From: Tupaia tana
Taxonomy: Eukaryota; Chordata; Mammalia; Scandentia; Tupaiidae
NCBI GenBank assembly: GCA_026018925.1
Contig: JAKSZU010000012.1
Location: forward strand, 25,843,814-25,907,813
Direction: 5' to 3'
Length of the DNA: 64,000 nucleotides
A program made the translations under genes and the position numbers. How positions within the stretch are numbered: the first letter of the stretch is position 1; each line of letters starts with the position of its first letter. Positions 54,137 through 64,000 of the stretch are shown piece by piece. The notes beneath the pieces were generated by a model that saw only the letters and a program-made list of their open reading frames with translations, did not search any database and was not told the DNA's origin.

Positions 54137-54897
54137 TGCTTTCTGGTTTTAACCAAGGACAGGAAACAGTCAGAAAAGCTGAAGGACAAAGACTAAAGCA
54201 GAGATCTGCAGCCTAATCTGTTTCCAAGGCTACAGAACAGGCCTGCAGCAAAATATGAAAAAGCTCCATATTAAGAAGTGGAAGAGCCATTAGGAATCAC
54301 CAAACATGGAACTCAGAGAGACCTAAGGGACAACTCCCTCAAGTGTACTTTGAGCTAGTTCATTGCTTTCTGAGGCAGAATTTTCTTATTTTGGCAGAAG
54401 TGACTTTCAGCAATTGTTTAGGTTGACCTAAAATCTTCTGACCCACAGTGGTTCCTAACTGTGATCTTTGTTCCCAGTATCTGAAATTATACAGACTAAA
54501 TTTAATTCCTTCTTCATGATTTAAGTACTTACAGGCAGATTCTTTGTTACAGATTCTAAATTTCAATATTTATATATGAAAACTCTGTATTTCCTTACTT
54601 AGGCTCCAGATGATGCACTTTTAGCCCCCCTGCCATCTATCAGTCTTCTATGGACAAATTTCAGCTTCTCTGCATTTATGGCGGCACTGAGCACCCAGAG
54701 AAGGAAAAAGATAAAAGGCTCTCCCATGTTTTTTTTGACCTGAGATAGCTTGTAGTCCCCAATATACTTGTTTGAGGCTACTTTAGCAGTACTGACGCAG
54801 GAAGGGAAAGGAACACAGATTGGAACTGAAGAGATAAGTCTCTGCAGTCTCTGGCTGACTTTGTTATAGCCACCCTTTGTTATCTCTGGCTAGTCTT

Positions 54898-54948
54898 ACT
54901 TACTGAGTGAGTGAAGCATGAAGTCTGGTGTCCTGGTGCTGGATATTG
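54898..54948 (-). other. Candidate 5' exon end and splice donor, receptor 4
   Basis: Donor GTAAGTAAG begins at 54903 on the minus strand, 71 bp after the start of the TATA-like box. The preceding ACTTCATGCTTCACTCACTCA matches the exon end of receptor 2. The intron to the acceptor at 50575 would be about 4.3 kb, lengthened by L1, MITE and SINE insertions. Confidence 0.55.
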
Positions 54949-54973
54949 GTTAGTTCCAGAGGAGGTGGGTCAG

Positions 54974-55013
54974 TTATAATTGTAGAGCTTCAGGGAGTTT
55001 TCCCTCTGGGAAC
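54974..55013 (-). promoter_or_regulatory. Candidate promoter of receptor 4
   Basis: TTATAA at 54979-54974 (TATAAA in receptor 2) and GTTCCCAGAGGG at 55013-55002, the same order and spacing as at receptor 2. The near-palindrome TCCCTCTGGGA is Olf/EBF-like, with one extra central base. Confidence 0.55.
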
Positions 55014-55250
55014 TTTTCCATCCTTCTTTCCTTGTCACCACAATGCCCTCCTGGGACAGACAGGCAGGCAGATGGGAGAAGAAGATTCATTTCTTTCTTT
55101 CTTTTATGGATTGCCAGAAACTTAGCCCTCCATTGATTAGGTATCCTAGCAGAGAGCCAGTATTCTGGATACAGTCATCTTACATACACATGCATGTATG
55201 TTCATACTCATTTGCATTTCCAGAACTTTCTATGGATCCATAAGCTGACT

Positions 55251-55782
55251 CAAAAATTTTTGTGGGCTTTCTACATATACTAAGTGTAAGTCCGAAGCAT
55301 GTTATTCAGTGGATTAATTTTAACTTATACTCACTTTTATTATGACATTAATTATAATTTAAAGAATGTTAGAGAAAATACTGTGTGTTTTCCAGAAGAA
55401 AAACTTTTACAATAACTTTTGCTGCAGTGAGATTTTAGTATAACTGAATAATATGACACCTAACTCCTTTTTATTTTTAATTTTGTTCAACCTCATGTGA
55501 ATTATTTGCATTCCTCAAGTTAGAGGAACAAGCATTCTCAATTTCTTCAAGACCTTTTTTTTGCTTTTATTTTATTCCTCCTTGTGCATATTTCAACTTT
55601 CCTCCTATTTCTCTTCATAAAAATGAAGACTGTAGTATACTTAAGACATATCTTTCTAATAAATTTTTAGTATGTAGGCATATTCATTTATGAGAGAATT
55701 ATTATGTATTAAATATTTATAAACATCATCAGGTATTAAATCTGATGTTATTCTGTATTTTTAGCCAAAACTATATCTTTTC
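55251..55782. other. Non-genic AT-rich stretch
   Basis: No gene or repeat recognised. Confidence 0.4.
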
Positions 55783-56030
55783 ATTTGTTTGTTTGTTTTT
55801 ACTACAAGGCTTGTGAGCCCACCAGAGAGAGATGGGGGTTGGAAAGTGAGAAATCACCCACAAGGGGGATGGCCACACACCAATTCCTTTTCCTTTACTC
55901 TCTTGTCAGGACTTTGGGTATGTATGCACATGCCCCTAGTGTGATTCTCAGGCTGCTGGGTCCAGGCATGGAACAGCCAAGCTGACCATGTGGGATACAG
56001 CACCCTAACCACCTGCTGCTATTCCTGCAA
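55783..56030 (-). mobile_element. Diverged SINE
   Basis: GAAAGTGAGAAATCACCCAC palindrome remnant, CTCTCTTGTCAGGACTTTGG core and head end CACCTGCTGCT. The GA tract is shortened. Confidence 0.8.
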
Positions 56031-56044
56031 CACTGTATCCTAAA

Positions 56045-56622
56045 GATCTATGCACAATGTCTGTCTTTTATAGTCTGGCTTGCTTTGCTCAATATGAAAT
56101 TTTCCATATTCATCAACTTTCTATCAAACACCAAGGGAGTCATTGGTTTTTATGACTAAGTAGTATTCTGTAGTGTATGTGCCCCTTTTTAAAATCTATT
56201 CACCTATTCCTGGACATTTGGTTTGGTTTCATGTCTTATTATTTGTGAACAATGCTGTAATGAACATGCTGGTGTTTTTCTGACTGAGTGTATCCCCACT
56301 CAATATATACCAAATGTTGGCATTCTTTGGCTGAAACTGTAAGATCTGAAGGTATAAAAGCTTGGACAGCTACCATGGATACCAGAGACAGTTTAGAAAG
56401 AAGTAGGAAATTGGGGTGAGGAGTGGAGGAGGGGAATCAAGTGGGGAAAAAAAGAGAAAAATATTCAACAGACCAAAAAAAAAAAAAAAGAGAAAAATTA
56501 GCTGTTGATAAAAATGTCTATGGTAATATCTTTGACTGGAATAACAGGTGTGGTATTCATACTGGAAAATTCATTTTCAATGTTGTAAAGATTTACAGTG
56601 ATTGAAAAAAATAAAAATAATA
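56045..56622 (+). mobile_element. L1 3' end with 5' inversion
   Basis: An antisense piece at 56045-56292 (CTTTTATAGTCTGGCTTGCT; TTTTTATGACTAAGTAGTAT) is followed by the sense 3' UTR from 56293 (CCCCACTCAATATATACCAA) to the A-rich end at about 56620. The two parts are contiguous in L1 order, as in twin priming. Confidence 0.82.
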
Positions 56623-56790
56623 AGGACCAGTAGGTGGCATGGTGGCTAAGGCACTGGACAGTCACACAAGGCTGACCATGGTTCAAGTCCTGGACCTGGT
56701 GGCTTGCTTTCTCACTTTCCCTCTCTTGTCTGTGTCTCTCTCTGGTCTAATTAAAATAAATGAATGAATAAATAAATAAATAATTATTTA
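56623..56790 (+). mobile_element. Short SINE type
   Basis: Head GGACCAGTAGGTGGCATGGT, B box GGTTCAAGTCC, then directly GGCTTGCTTTCTCACTTTCC and TCTCTCTGGTCTAATTAAAA with an (AAAT)n tail. The GAGAGGAGAATGG core and palindrome are missing. The same short form is at 49461-49565 and in the host at 44877, so it may be a distinct subfamily. Confidence 0.85.
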
Positions 56791-57125
56791 AAAAATAAAT
56801 AAAGTAAGAAAAAAATCTATACATATTGCTATTTATAAGTAGTTTTTATTATTTTTGACTGTTGTTCAATTTGAATTATGGCATTTACATTTTATTTAAG
56901 AAGCCAAGTGTTCTAAAATTTGTTACCAAGGAAATACTACTACTATTACTATGTGTGCACTTTCCTTTTTATAGACTTAGGAAAATTTATGTGCAGAAAT
57001 TCTGAGCTATGTCACATATAAACACATTTAATTTCATTGAGAATTACCATATTTATATTCTAAGTATTACCAAAATCTAACTAGAAAAAAGTTCCTGTAT
57101 TTTTCACATCCTTCACACTTTATTT
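56791..57125. other. Non-genic AT-rich stretch
   Basis: Nothing recognised. Confidence 0.35.
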
Positions 57126-57379
57126 TCGAGAGAGATTTTTGCTATAGGGCACGTGTTCTTGGCAGAGAGACAGAGAGAGATAGAGAGACAGAAAGTGAGA
57201 AATCGCCCCCCAGGGGGATGGCCATGCTGCAGTCCCTTGTTCTCCATTCTCCTCTTGGAATTTTGGGCACGTTTACACATGCACCTGGCCTGAATTTTAA
57301 GCTGCCATGTCTGGAACTCAAACCACAGTCAACTACATGGGAGTCCAGTGATGTAACTGCTATGCCATCTGCTGATAAC
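57126..57379 (-). mobile_element. tRNA-derived SINE
   Basis: Antisense copy; flanks CATCCTTCACACTTT and CATCTTCACACCTTT are the likely target-site duplication. Confidence 0.9.
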
Positions 57380-57457
57380 CATCTTCACACCTTTTGATGT
57401 GGTCTTTTTTTTTTTTTTTGAAAATGTAATGGATGCGAAATTATATTTCACTATTTT

Positions 57458-60400
57458 TTAAAATTTATTCTTATTTTTTATTTCATGTTCTTTTATACAT
57501 TCAATCATGTTAATTAGCTTACAAAGTGAATATTCCAACATGTGTACATTTCTCCTAAGTCCAGTTGATAATCCTATAACGTTATCTTTAACAGATAATA
57601 CCACATTTCTTTGTCCCATTAATGCTTTGCCTATTTTTCTTCTAAATGTCCTTCCTCAAACTCTACTCTTTCACCCACACTATATCTGGCATTCACAACC
57701 ATTTACTGTGTTTCTATATCCTTTAGTCAATCAGTTTCAGTCACAAACTGTGGACACTTGGTATATATTAAGTGGGGACATACAATATCTCTCCTTCATA
57801 GCTTGGCTTGCTTCACTCAGCAGTAAGTCTCCCATATTCCTCCACTTTCTGTCAAAAGCCAGAGTCTTGTTGGTTTTTATGGCAGAATAGCATTCCATAG
57901 AGTATATGTGACACAGTTTTTCACTCCATTCATCTGTTTGTGGGCATTTGGGTGGGTTCTATGACTTAGCAATTGTGAATAATGGTGCAATAAACATTGA
58001 TGTGCAAGCACTTTTCCGATTATGAATTCTTCTGTTCTTTGGGTAGATACCAAAGAGTGGGATTGCTGGATCACATGGTAGTTCTATTTGTAGATTTTTG
58101 AAGAATCTCCAAATTACTCTCCACAGTGGCTGGACCAATTTACATTCCCACCAGCAGTGTAAGAGAGTTCCCCTTTCACCACACTCCTGCCACCACTTAC
58201 CATTTTTTAAAAATCTTAGTCAATCTGACTGTGGCATCTCATAGTTGTTTTGTTCTTAATTTCCCTTACAATGAGGGATGTTGAGCATTTTTTTCATATG
58301 CCTTTTGGCTATTCATATGTCTTCCTCAGAGAGTGATTTTTCCAACTCATTCTCCCATCTTTTAATAGATTTGATCATCTTTTTTTCAGAACAGCTGTTT
58401 GAGTTCCTTGTGTACTCTGGTTATAAGTCCTTTATCTGATGCATAGTTTACAAAAATATTTTCCCATTCTGAGGGTTGTTGATTCACACTAATTACTGTG
58501 TTTTTTGCCATACAAAAATTTCTTAGTCTGATGTAATCCTACTTGTCTATTTTGGGGATTACTGACTGTTTTTTGAGGTCTTATTTAAGAAGTCTTTGCC
58601 TACCCCAATGTCTCCCAGAGTTTCCCCAGTGTTTTCCAGGATCAGTTTTATAGTTTGTGGTCTTAGGTTAGGATCTTTGATCCACCTTGAGTTGATTTTT
58701 TTCAATGGTGAGAGGTAGGTGTTCAGATTCATTTTTCTATGGGTGGATATCCAGTTTTACCAGCACCATTTTCTGAACAGGTTTTCCTTTTCCCTCTGGA
58801 TTGACTGGTATCATTTATCAAAAATCAATTGACTGTATGCTTGGGAGTTTATTTCTGGGCACTCTATTCTATTCCATTGGTCTACCTGTGTGTTTCTGTA
58901 CCAGTACCATGCTGTTTTGAATATAATAACTTTGTAGTATATTTTTGGGTCTGGTAGTGAGATGCCATCCATTCCAATCTTCTTGTAGAGAATTGCTCAA
59001 CCCACCCCATCTCTCAAAAAAGGAGAGGAAGTTACTAAAATGTCAGTGAACAAGTATAGAACATTCATGATGACCAAGTTCTCTGAGTTGGAACAGAAAA
59101 GTGACAACAAACTACAGGACATTAGGAAGTCCTTCCGCAATATGAAAGAAGAAATGGACACTCTTAAGAAAGAATCAGATGGACCTATTAGAGATGAAGT
59201 CTGTAATACAGGAAATCAAAAACTCTCTTGAAATTATTAAACGTTGATTAGACCATGCTCAAGGGTTGAAACTCTGATGTAAAAGATAAAACTTCTGACC
59301 TAGGGGAAAAAAAAAAACCACATCAAAAAGATAGAGAAAATAACAAAAAATCACGAGGATACTATATGAGAAATACTAGATTCCATTAGACCCCTTAACA
59401 TTCGAATAATTAGTATCCCAGAAGGTGAAGAAACCAATAACAGCATGGAAAATATATTCCATAAAATTCTGGCAGAAAATTTCCCAAGTCTAGAGAGGCA
59501 CTCAAATATCCAGACCAAAAAAATACAAAGGACCCCCACATAGAATCAACTGCAGAAGATCTTTCCCCAAGGAACATCTTAGCCAGACTGGCAAAGACCA
59601 CAGATAAAGACAAAATACTAAAACTGGCAAGAGAGAAATGACAAGTGACTTACAAAGGTCATCCCATCAGGCTAACACCAGACCTCTCAGTGGAAACAAT
59701 GCAAGAAAGGAAAGAATGGGAAGACATATTGAAAGTGTTAAGAGAGAACCAATTTCAACCAAAATTATTATATCCTGCTAGATTATCCTGCATATGGGAA
59801 AAAAAGATTAAAATCTCAGACAAACAAAACCTTCTCTAAGGAAGACATGCGAACAGCCAAAAAGCATATGAGGAAACGCTCAACATCCCTCATCATAAGG
59901 GAGATGCAGATAAAAACCACAATGAGATACCACCTAACCCCTGTCAGAATGGCAAAGATAAAGAACATAAAAAGTGCTAAGTGTTGGCGGGGATGTGGTG
60001 AAAAGGGAACCCTCCTACACTGTTGGTGGGAATGTAAACTAGTTCAACCACTGTGGAGAACAATATGGAGGTTCCTCAAAGATCTACAAATGGAACTACC
60101 ATTTGACCCAGCAATCCCACTTCTGGGTATTTACCCGAAAGACAGAGAATGCTCAGTTAGAAAAGTGCTTGCACATCAATGTTTATTGCATGATTATTCA
60201 CAATTGCCAAGACATGGAACCAACCAAACTGATGAATGAATTGGAACAGTGTGGTATATATACTCTATGAAATACTACTCAGCCATAAAAAATAACATGA
60301 CCCTGGCATTTGATAGAAAGTGGTCAGATATGGAGGATCTATTGCTGAGTGAAGTAAGCTAGGCTATGAAAGAAAGATATTGTATGTATCCACTCAATAT

Positions 60401-61155
60401 ATACCGACTATCCACACTCTATGGTAGAGAGTGAAAAATTGGAGGACATAAAAGCAGTGAGGGTACTTAATGAGAATAGGACAGTGTGGAATGGGGGGGG
60501 GTGAGGAGAAGAGGATAGAGAAAGATAGCAAGAGAACAATAGAGAGGCAAGACGTTAGTGAGAAACAGATATAGCTTATTGCCTGTTGATGATGACATGT
60601 ATAGTATTCTCAACTGGATTGGTCTGAGAAGTATTTCATGATGGGTAAAGTCCTTTTACAAGCAAAATGAGAAATAGTGATTGACTATTTTAAAAAATAA
60701 TTGGAATAATAATAATAGTGATTGGGAAAAACACAGAAAAGATATTGAATGATGAAGTGGGGAGATTAATGTCTATGTATTGACATGCATGGCATTCTCT
60801 TTTGAAAAAGCAATGTAATACAGTGTAAAATTATATGTAATCCAATGTAATATAAAGAAGATTATGATGATAATAAAAATAAAAATAAAATAAAATAAAA
60901 TAAAAAAGTGAAAAAAATTATACTCTGCTGCCTTTCACACAGAGGTACATTTATTTTTTAATAAAAAATTATTTATTTTTAAAATTAAAAAAAAAGTGGA
61001 AGGACATCTCATGTTCCTGGATTGGAAGAATTAATATAGTCAAAATGGCAATTCTATCCAAATTAATCTACATATTTAATCCAATCCCAATCAAAGTACC
61101 AGACACATTCTTCACAGATCTAGAAAAGACAATCATAAAATTTGTCTGGAATCAT
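57458..61155 (-). mobile_element. L1 with twin-priming inversion, split by another L1
   Basis: Antisense 3' UTR and ORF2 C-terminal half at 57458-58997. The inverted 5' segment is at 60994-61155 (sense, GTGGAAGGACATCTCATGTT to AATTTGTCTGGAATC), which directly precedes the 58997 end in ORF2 order. The 15 bp target-site duplication ATATTTCACTATTTT is at 57443-57457 and 61156-61170. The DNA between, 58998-60993, is a second L1 in sense plus about 85 bp of AT-rich sequence. Confidence 0.88.
58998..60905 (+). mobile_element. Internally deleted L1: ORF1 joined to ORF2 C terminus
   Basis: ORF1 begins with the frame at 59040 (MSVNKYRTFMMTKFSELEQK, followed by a coiled-coil-like stretch) and continues, broken, to its C terminus near 59833 (ATCTCAGACAAACAAAACC). 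At 59834 the sequence switches to the ORF2 C-terminal domain (TCTCTAAGGAAGACATGCGA) and runs on to the 3' UTR and an (AAAAT)n tail. Endonuclease and reverse transcriptase are missing. The C-terminal domain is very similar to that of the L1 at 23064. Confidence 0.85.
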
Positions 61156-61170
61156 ATATTTCACTATTTT

Positions 61171-61798
61171 AATGACTATTTCTTTTGAGAATTGAGCATG
61201 CTTCACATGCTAGTTAGCATTTGTTGTTGTCATGCTGTGAATCACATCTTTCTCTTTCTTTCTATATTTTTTTCATTTTCTTTGAGACCCCTAAATGTTT
61301 AATGTCATGTCTCCTCTCTGACTGTTCAGAGTTCAGATATATTCAGACCTTCTGTAGACTCAGAATCATTCGATCTTCCTATTATTATCCTATTATTATT
61401 TCTCTTTTTTTTAGTTATTGTTCTTTGCTCCTGTGTATTTGAAGTTATTATGCAGATTCAAAGATTCAATGGTACTTATTTGTACATTTTTGGAACTCTC
61501 TTAGTGTAGGTCTCTCTTCCTATTACTATTTTACAAATTTAAACTTCCTCAGTGTTCCCAAAATTGGCTGTCTCTCAGTTTAGTGTCAGGTGTGAATAAA
61601 ATGCAAGGTCTTACCAACCTTATCTGCATTTATTCATTTTTATGAACAATGACTATATTTGGTCTGAAAGATAGATTTCCTACTCATGTATTTTATTGCA
61701 TAATCAGTTATGACAATATTGCCATTTAATTTTAATACAAAGTATATTTTATTAAAATAATTAAAACAGAAGAACTATTTTAAAATACTCAGTATATC
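61171..61798. other. AT-rich DNA, possibly old L1 antisense
   Basis: 61240-61560 is pyrimidine-rich and resembles the antisense 5' region of old L1 elements, but no landmark is firm. No gene seen. Confidence 0.3.
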
Positions 61799-62053
61799 GA
61801 GACCAGCAGTTTGCGTAATGGCTATGTCACTGGACTCCCACATAGTCAACCGCAGTTCGAGTCCCGGACCCGGTGGCTTAAAACATGCCAGGCGCGTGTG
61901 CGTGCGTGCCCAAGATCCTGAGAGGAGAATGGAGGATAAGGGATTGCGGTGTGGCCATCCCCCCTGGGGGGTGATTTCTTGCTTTCTGTCTCTCTGTCTC
62001 TCTCTGTCTGTCTAGCGAGCACAAGCGCCCTATAGCAAAAACCTCTCAAAAAA
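61799..62053 (+). mobile_element. tRNA-derived SINE, young copy
   Basis: Sense copy with intact GTTCGAGTCCCGG and CCCCCCTGGGGGG palindrome. A perfect 17 bp target-site duplication AAAATACTCAGTATATC is at 61782-61798 and 62054-62070. Confidence 0.96.
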
Positions 62054-62504
62054 AAAATACTCAGTATATCATACTTACATATAAATGTGTAATTATATGA
62101 ATAAAAAATTAAAGAATGACAAATTATGATTATAATCTACCTTTTCATAAACCTTTAATAATTAACATCTATTTCTTATTTTATGCTGATGCTCTTGCTT
62201 GCCATGAGTAAAAGTTTTATGTTTCTCCTTGGGCTTTTAGGTTGATGTATGTTTCTTTTTCAACTGTTTCACTGCAAGATTTCAGGACTATATATTGTAA
62301 AAAGTCAATTAATGAAGCTTAAAAAAATCTTGTCACAGTCTCTAAGAATTAGTGCTCATGTCAATAAACATTGTAAGACAACAGTTTTCTAAAACTCTGA
62401 CTTTCCTCTACCAGGCAAAACATGGGAAAGAGAGAGAAATTATTGCCTAAAAGTAACATACTCGTAACCTTATCTGCTGTTCATACTGCATCTAATAACC
62501 AAAT

Positions 62505-62750
62505 AACTAGAGGTGCTAATCATTACAGAAACTATTAGCCACATGAAGATTTGAGCATATGGAATGCTTTAGTTCAACTTGAAATATGTTTTAGGACTAA
62601 AATATACTCTTTACTTCAAAAGCTTAGAAAAAAATAAAAGAATATAAAATATATTTAAGATTCTCCTAAACTGTTAGGTAGTGAAATGATAATATTTGGA
62701 ATATGTTGGATTAAATAAAATAGATTAGTAAAAAGAAACTTCATCTTTTT
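62505..62750 (-). mobile_element. Ancient DNA-transposon relic (hAT-like)
   Basis: Paralogous to 46425-46660 (TTAGCCACATGAAGATTTGA, then AAAATATACTCTTTACTTCA). Confidence 0.5.
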
Positions 62751-63009
62751 AAAAACTTTTCAGTGTGTCTACTAAAAAGTTTAAGATTATATGACATCGA
62801 ATAGTATGTTCTAGAGGAAATTATCATAATGTCAACTATTTTAGTGAGAAATAAACCCGTTCACCTCATTTTTCAAAGAAATATAACTCAATATTGCTTT
62901 TGAAGGGGCCAAGACTGTCTAAAAGTATAAACAAAGCAATATTTTCTTTCAACTATATGTATTTCTGAATATATAGATCTTACCAGTCTATGTTAGAAGA
63001 TAAAGTTCA

Positions 63010-63276
63010 TGGAGACAGAAGGTGCTGTGGTGGTTAAGGCACTGGATTTCCATATGGCCGACTCAGTTTGAGTCCTGGACCCAGCAGCTTGAAAATCATG
63101 CTGGGCCTACGTACATGTGTGCCCAAGAGGGAAATGGAAGAGAAGGAATTGTGGTGAGGTCATCCCCTCAGGGAGTGATTTCTCACTTTCCCTCTCTCTT
63201 TTTCCCTCCAATGAGTATATGTACCCTATGGCAAAACAAACAAAAAAACTCAAATAAAAATAAATTTAAAAAAAAG
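63010..63276 (+). mobile_element. SINE, older subfamily
   Basis: Sense copy: GGAGACAGAAGGTGCTGTGG head, B box AGTTTGAGTCC, shortened core, CT tract and an A-rich end. Confidence 0.85.
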
Positions 63277-63324
63277 ATAAAATTTATAGAATTTCCTCAC
63301 AACTTGGATGATTGGTATTCTTTT

Positions 63325-63480
63325 TTCATTATTATTATTATTATTATTATTTATACATTCAATCACTTTACATCATTCAGATTGTAAAGAGATTTTACCC
63401 AACATGATACATATCTCAGTCCAGTTGAGAATACTATACAACATCTTCATCAACAGATAACAAAGCATATCTGTGTCCTA
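63325..63480 (-). mobile_element. L1 3' end fragment
   Basis: (ATT)n then TTATACATTCAATCACTTTA and CAGTTGAGAATACTATACAA, matching the 3' end of the L1 at 6602. 5'-truncated to about 150 bp; inserted within the duplicated block. Confidence 0.85.
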
Positions 63481-63841
63481 ACCTTTTGGGTGGCATTCAA
63501 AGTTCTTTTATAATAGCTTATTGAAGAGATCGCCTTTGTTACCCAAACTATATGATCTTGAAAAAAAAACAAACAAAAAACTAGTCTGCAACTTTTCAGT
63601 TTCTCTTTGAGTAGATATTAATACAAACTATGGTTAAAATTTGCAGGCTTCTAAAATTTCCTTAGAGACAGTAACTTAAATTTTAGGGAGTTTGTCTTCA
63701 TTGAGTCATAAGGAAAAAGTATGCAAGACTGGATCTTAAAAAGTTATTTTTTACTTTTGAGAAATTTCCAGTTAGATGTTGATTGTATTCTTTTAATTAT
63801 TGCTTTGTATGTTGTGAGCGTCTGCTTATTTTTCTTTCTTT

Positions 63842-64000
63842 TTTTTTTTTTTGGAGAGGATTTTTTTTTTTGCTATAGGGCGCGTGTGCTTGCCAGACAG
63901 ACAGAGAGAAACAGAGAGACAGAAAGCGAGAAATCACCCCCCCAGGGGGGATGGCCACACCACAATCCCTTCTCCTCCATTCTCCTCTTGGGATCTTGGG
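63842..64000 (-). mobile_element. tRNA-derived SINE, cut by the window end
   Basis: Antisense 3' half, near consensus, with CTATAGGGCGCGTGTGCTTG and the intact palindrome. The head lies beyond 64000. Confidence 0.95.

Larger units (their letters stand above)
51770..54300 (-). repeat. Segmental duplicate, copy upstream of receptor 4
   Basis: Collinear with 44200-46130 (see that entry) and, in inverted orientation, with parts of the putative intron of receptor 2 (17880-18790). It carries a mariner-type MITE and an L1 that are missing from the 44 kb copy. Confidence 0.8.
54300..55250 (-). repeat. Inverted duplicate of the receptor 2 promoter region
   Basis: Read on the minus strand, 55080-54400 aligns with 17020-17720 (plus): shared TTCCCAGAGGG, CTGAAGCTCT, TCAGCCAGAGACTG, GTCAGTACTGCT and AGAAGATTTTAGGT segments. 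This is the distal upstream DNA of receptor 4. Confidence 0.85.
62250..63835 (-). repeat. Second part of the duplicated block
   Basis: Collinear with 46130-47620: ATTTCAGGACTATATATTGT / ATTTCAGGACTCTATGTTGT, CTAAAACTCTGACTTT in both, and TTAGGGAGTTTGTCTTCATTGAGTCATAAGG-like DNA at 63690 and 47480. It is separated from its partner (ending near 54300) by about 8 kb of later insertions and the promoter block. Confidence 0.78.

Noticed and set aside
61799-61870. tRNA gene
   Set aside because: A/B-box-like sequence belongs to the SINE head; the cloverleaf cannot be completed and the copy has a SINE body, tail and target-site duplication.
1-64000. Endogenous retrovirus or other viral relic
   Set aside because: No LTR pairs, primer-binding site, or gag/pol/env-like frames were recognised; all RT-like sequence fits L1.

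Overview
This is nuclear genomic DNA of a placental mammal. The window carries four intact single-exon olfactory receptor (OR) genes of the class I ('fish-like') OR56A type, set in AT-rich DNA crowded with L1 LINE fragments and with roughly thirty-five copies of a tRNA-derived SINE. I see no Alu, B1/B2, BOV-tA, CAN or ERE SINE. The dominant SINE (head GGGACCAGCAGATGGCATAATGG, RNA polymerase III B box GGTTCGAGTCC, CT-rich body, A-rich tail) is one I cannot assign to a species, so I do not name the organism. Class I OR clusters lie at the region equivalent to human 11p15.4, and OR56A3/OR56A1 are the closest human receptors I recall.

Layout. 0-10 kb: old and young L1 pieces with nested SINEs. 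10.0-11.0 kb: receptor 1 (+), the most divergent. 11-16 kb: an L2 relic, SINEs and a small mariner-type inverted-repeat element. 16.1-20.5 kb: receptor 2 (+) with a recognisable promoter and 5' exon, plus an inverted relic of the same promoter at 16.2 kb. 20.5-33 kb: mostly L1, including a 4.3 kb twin-primed insertion with perfect target-site duplications. 34.8-35.8 kb: receptor 3 (+). 36-44 kb: SINEs and a 4.4 kb L1. 44.2-47.65 kb: an orphan duplicate of OR upstream DNA with no receptor attached. 49.6-50.5 kb: receptor 4 (-). 50.6-55.3 kb: its upstream region, an inverted paralogue of the DNA upstream of receptor 2. 55.3-64 kb: more L1 (one nested inside a twin-primed L1), SINEs and the remaining part of the duplicated block.

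How the genes relate. Receptors 2, 3 and 4 are very close paralogues. All four have a splice-acceptor-like site 36-37 nt before the ATG, as expected for OR genes with a non-coding 5' exon. For receptors 2 and 4 a TATA-like box, a GTTCCCAGAGGG element upstream of it and a GTAAGT splice donor are conserved, with the same 71 bp TATA-to-donor spacing. This supports a shared promoter duplicated together with the gene in inverted orientation. There is no bacterial-type operon, CRISPR, phage or defence system here. The unusual content is the history of duplicated OR regulatory DNA and the repeat biology.
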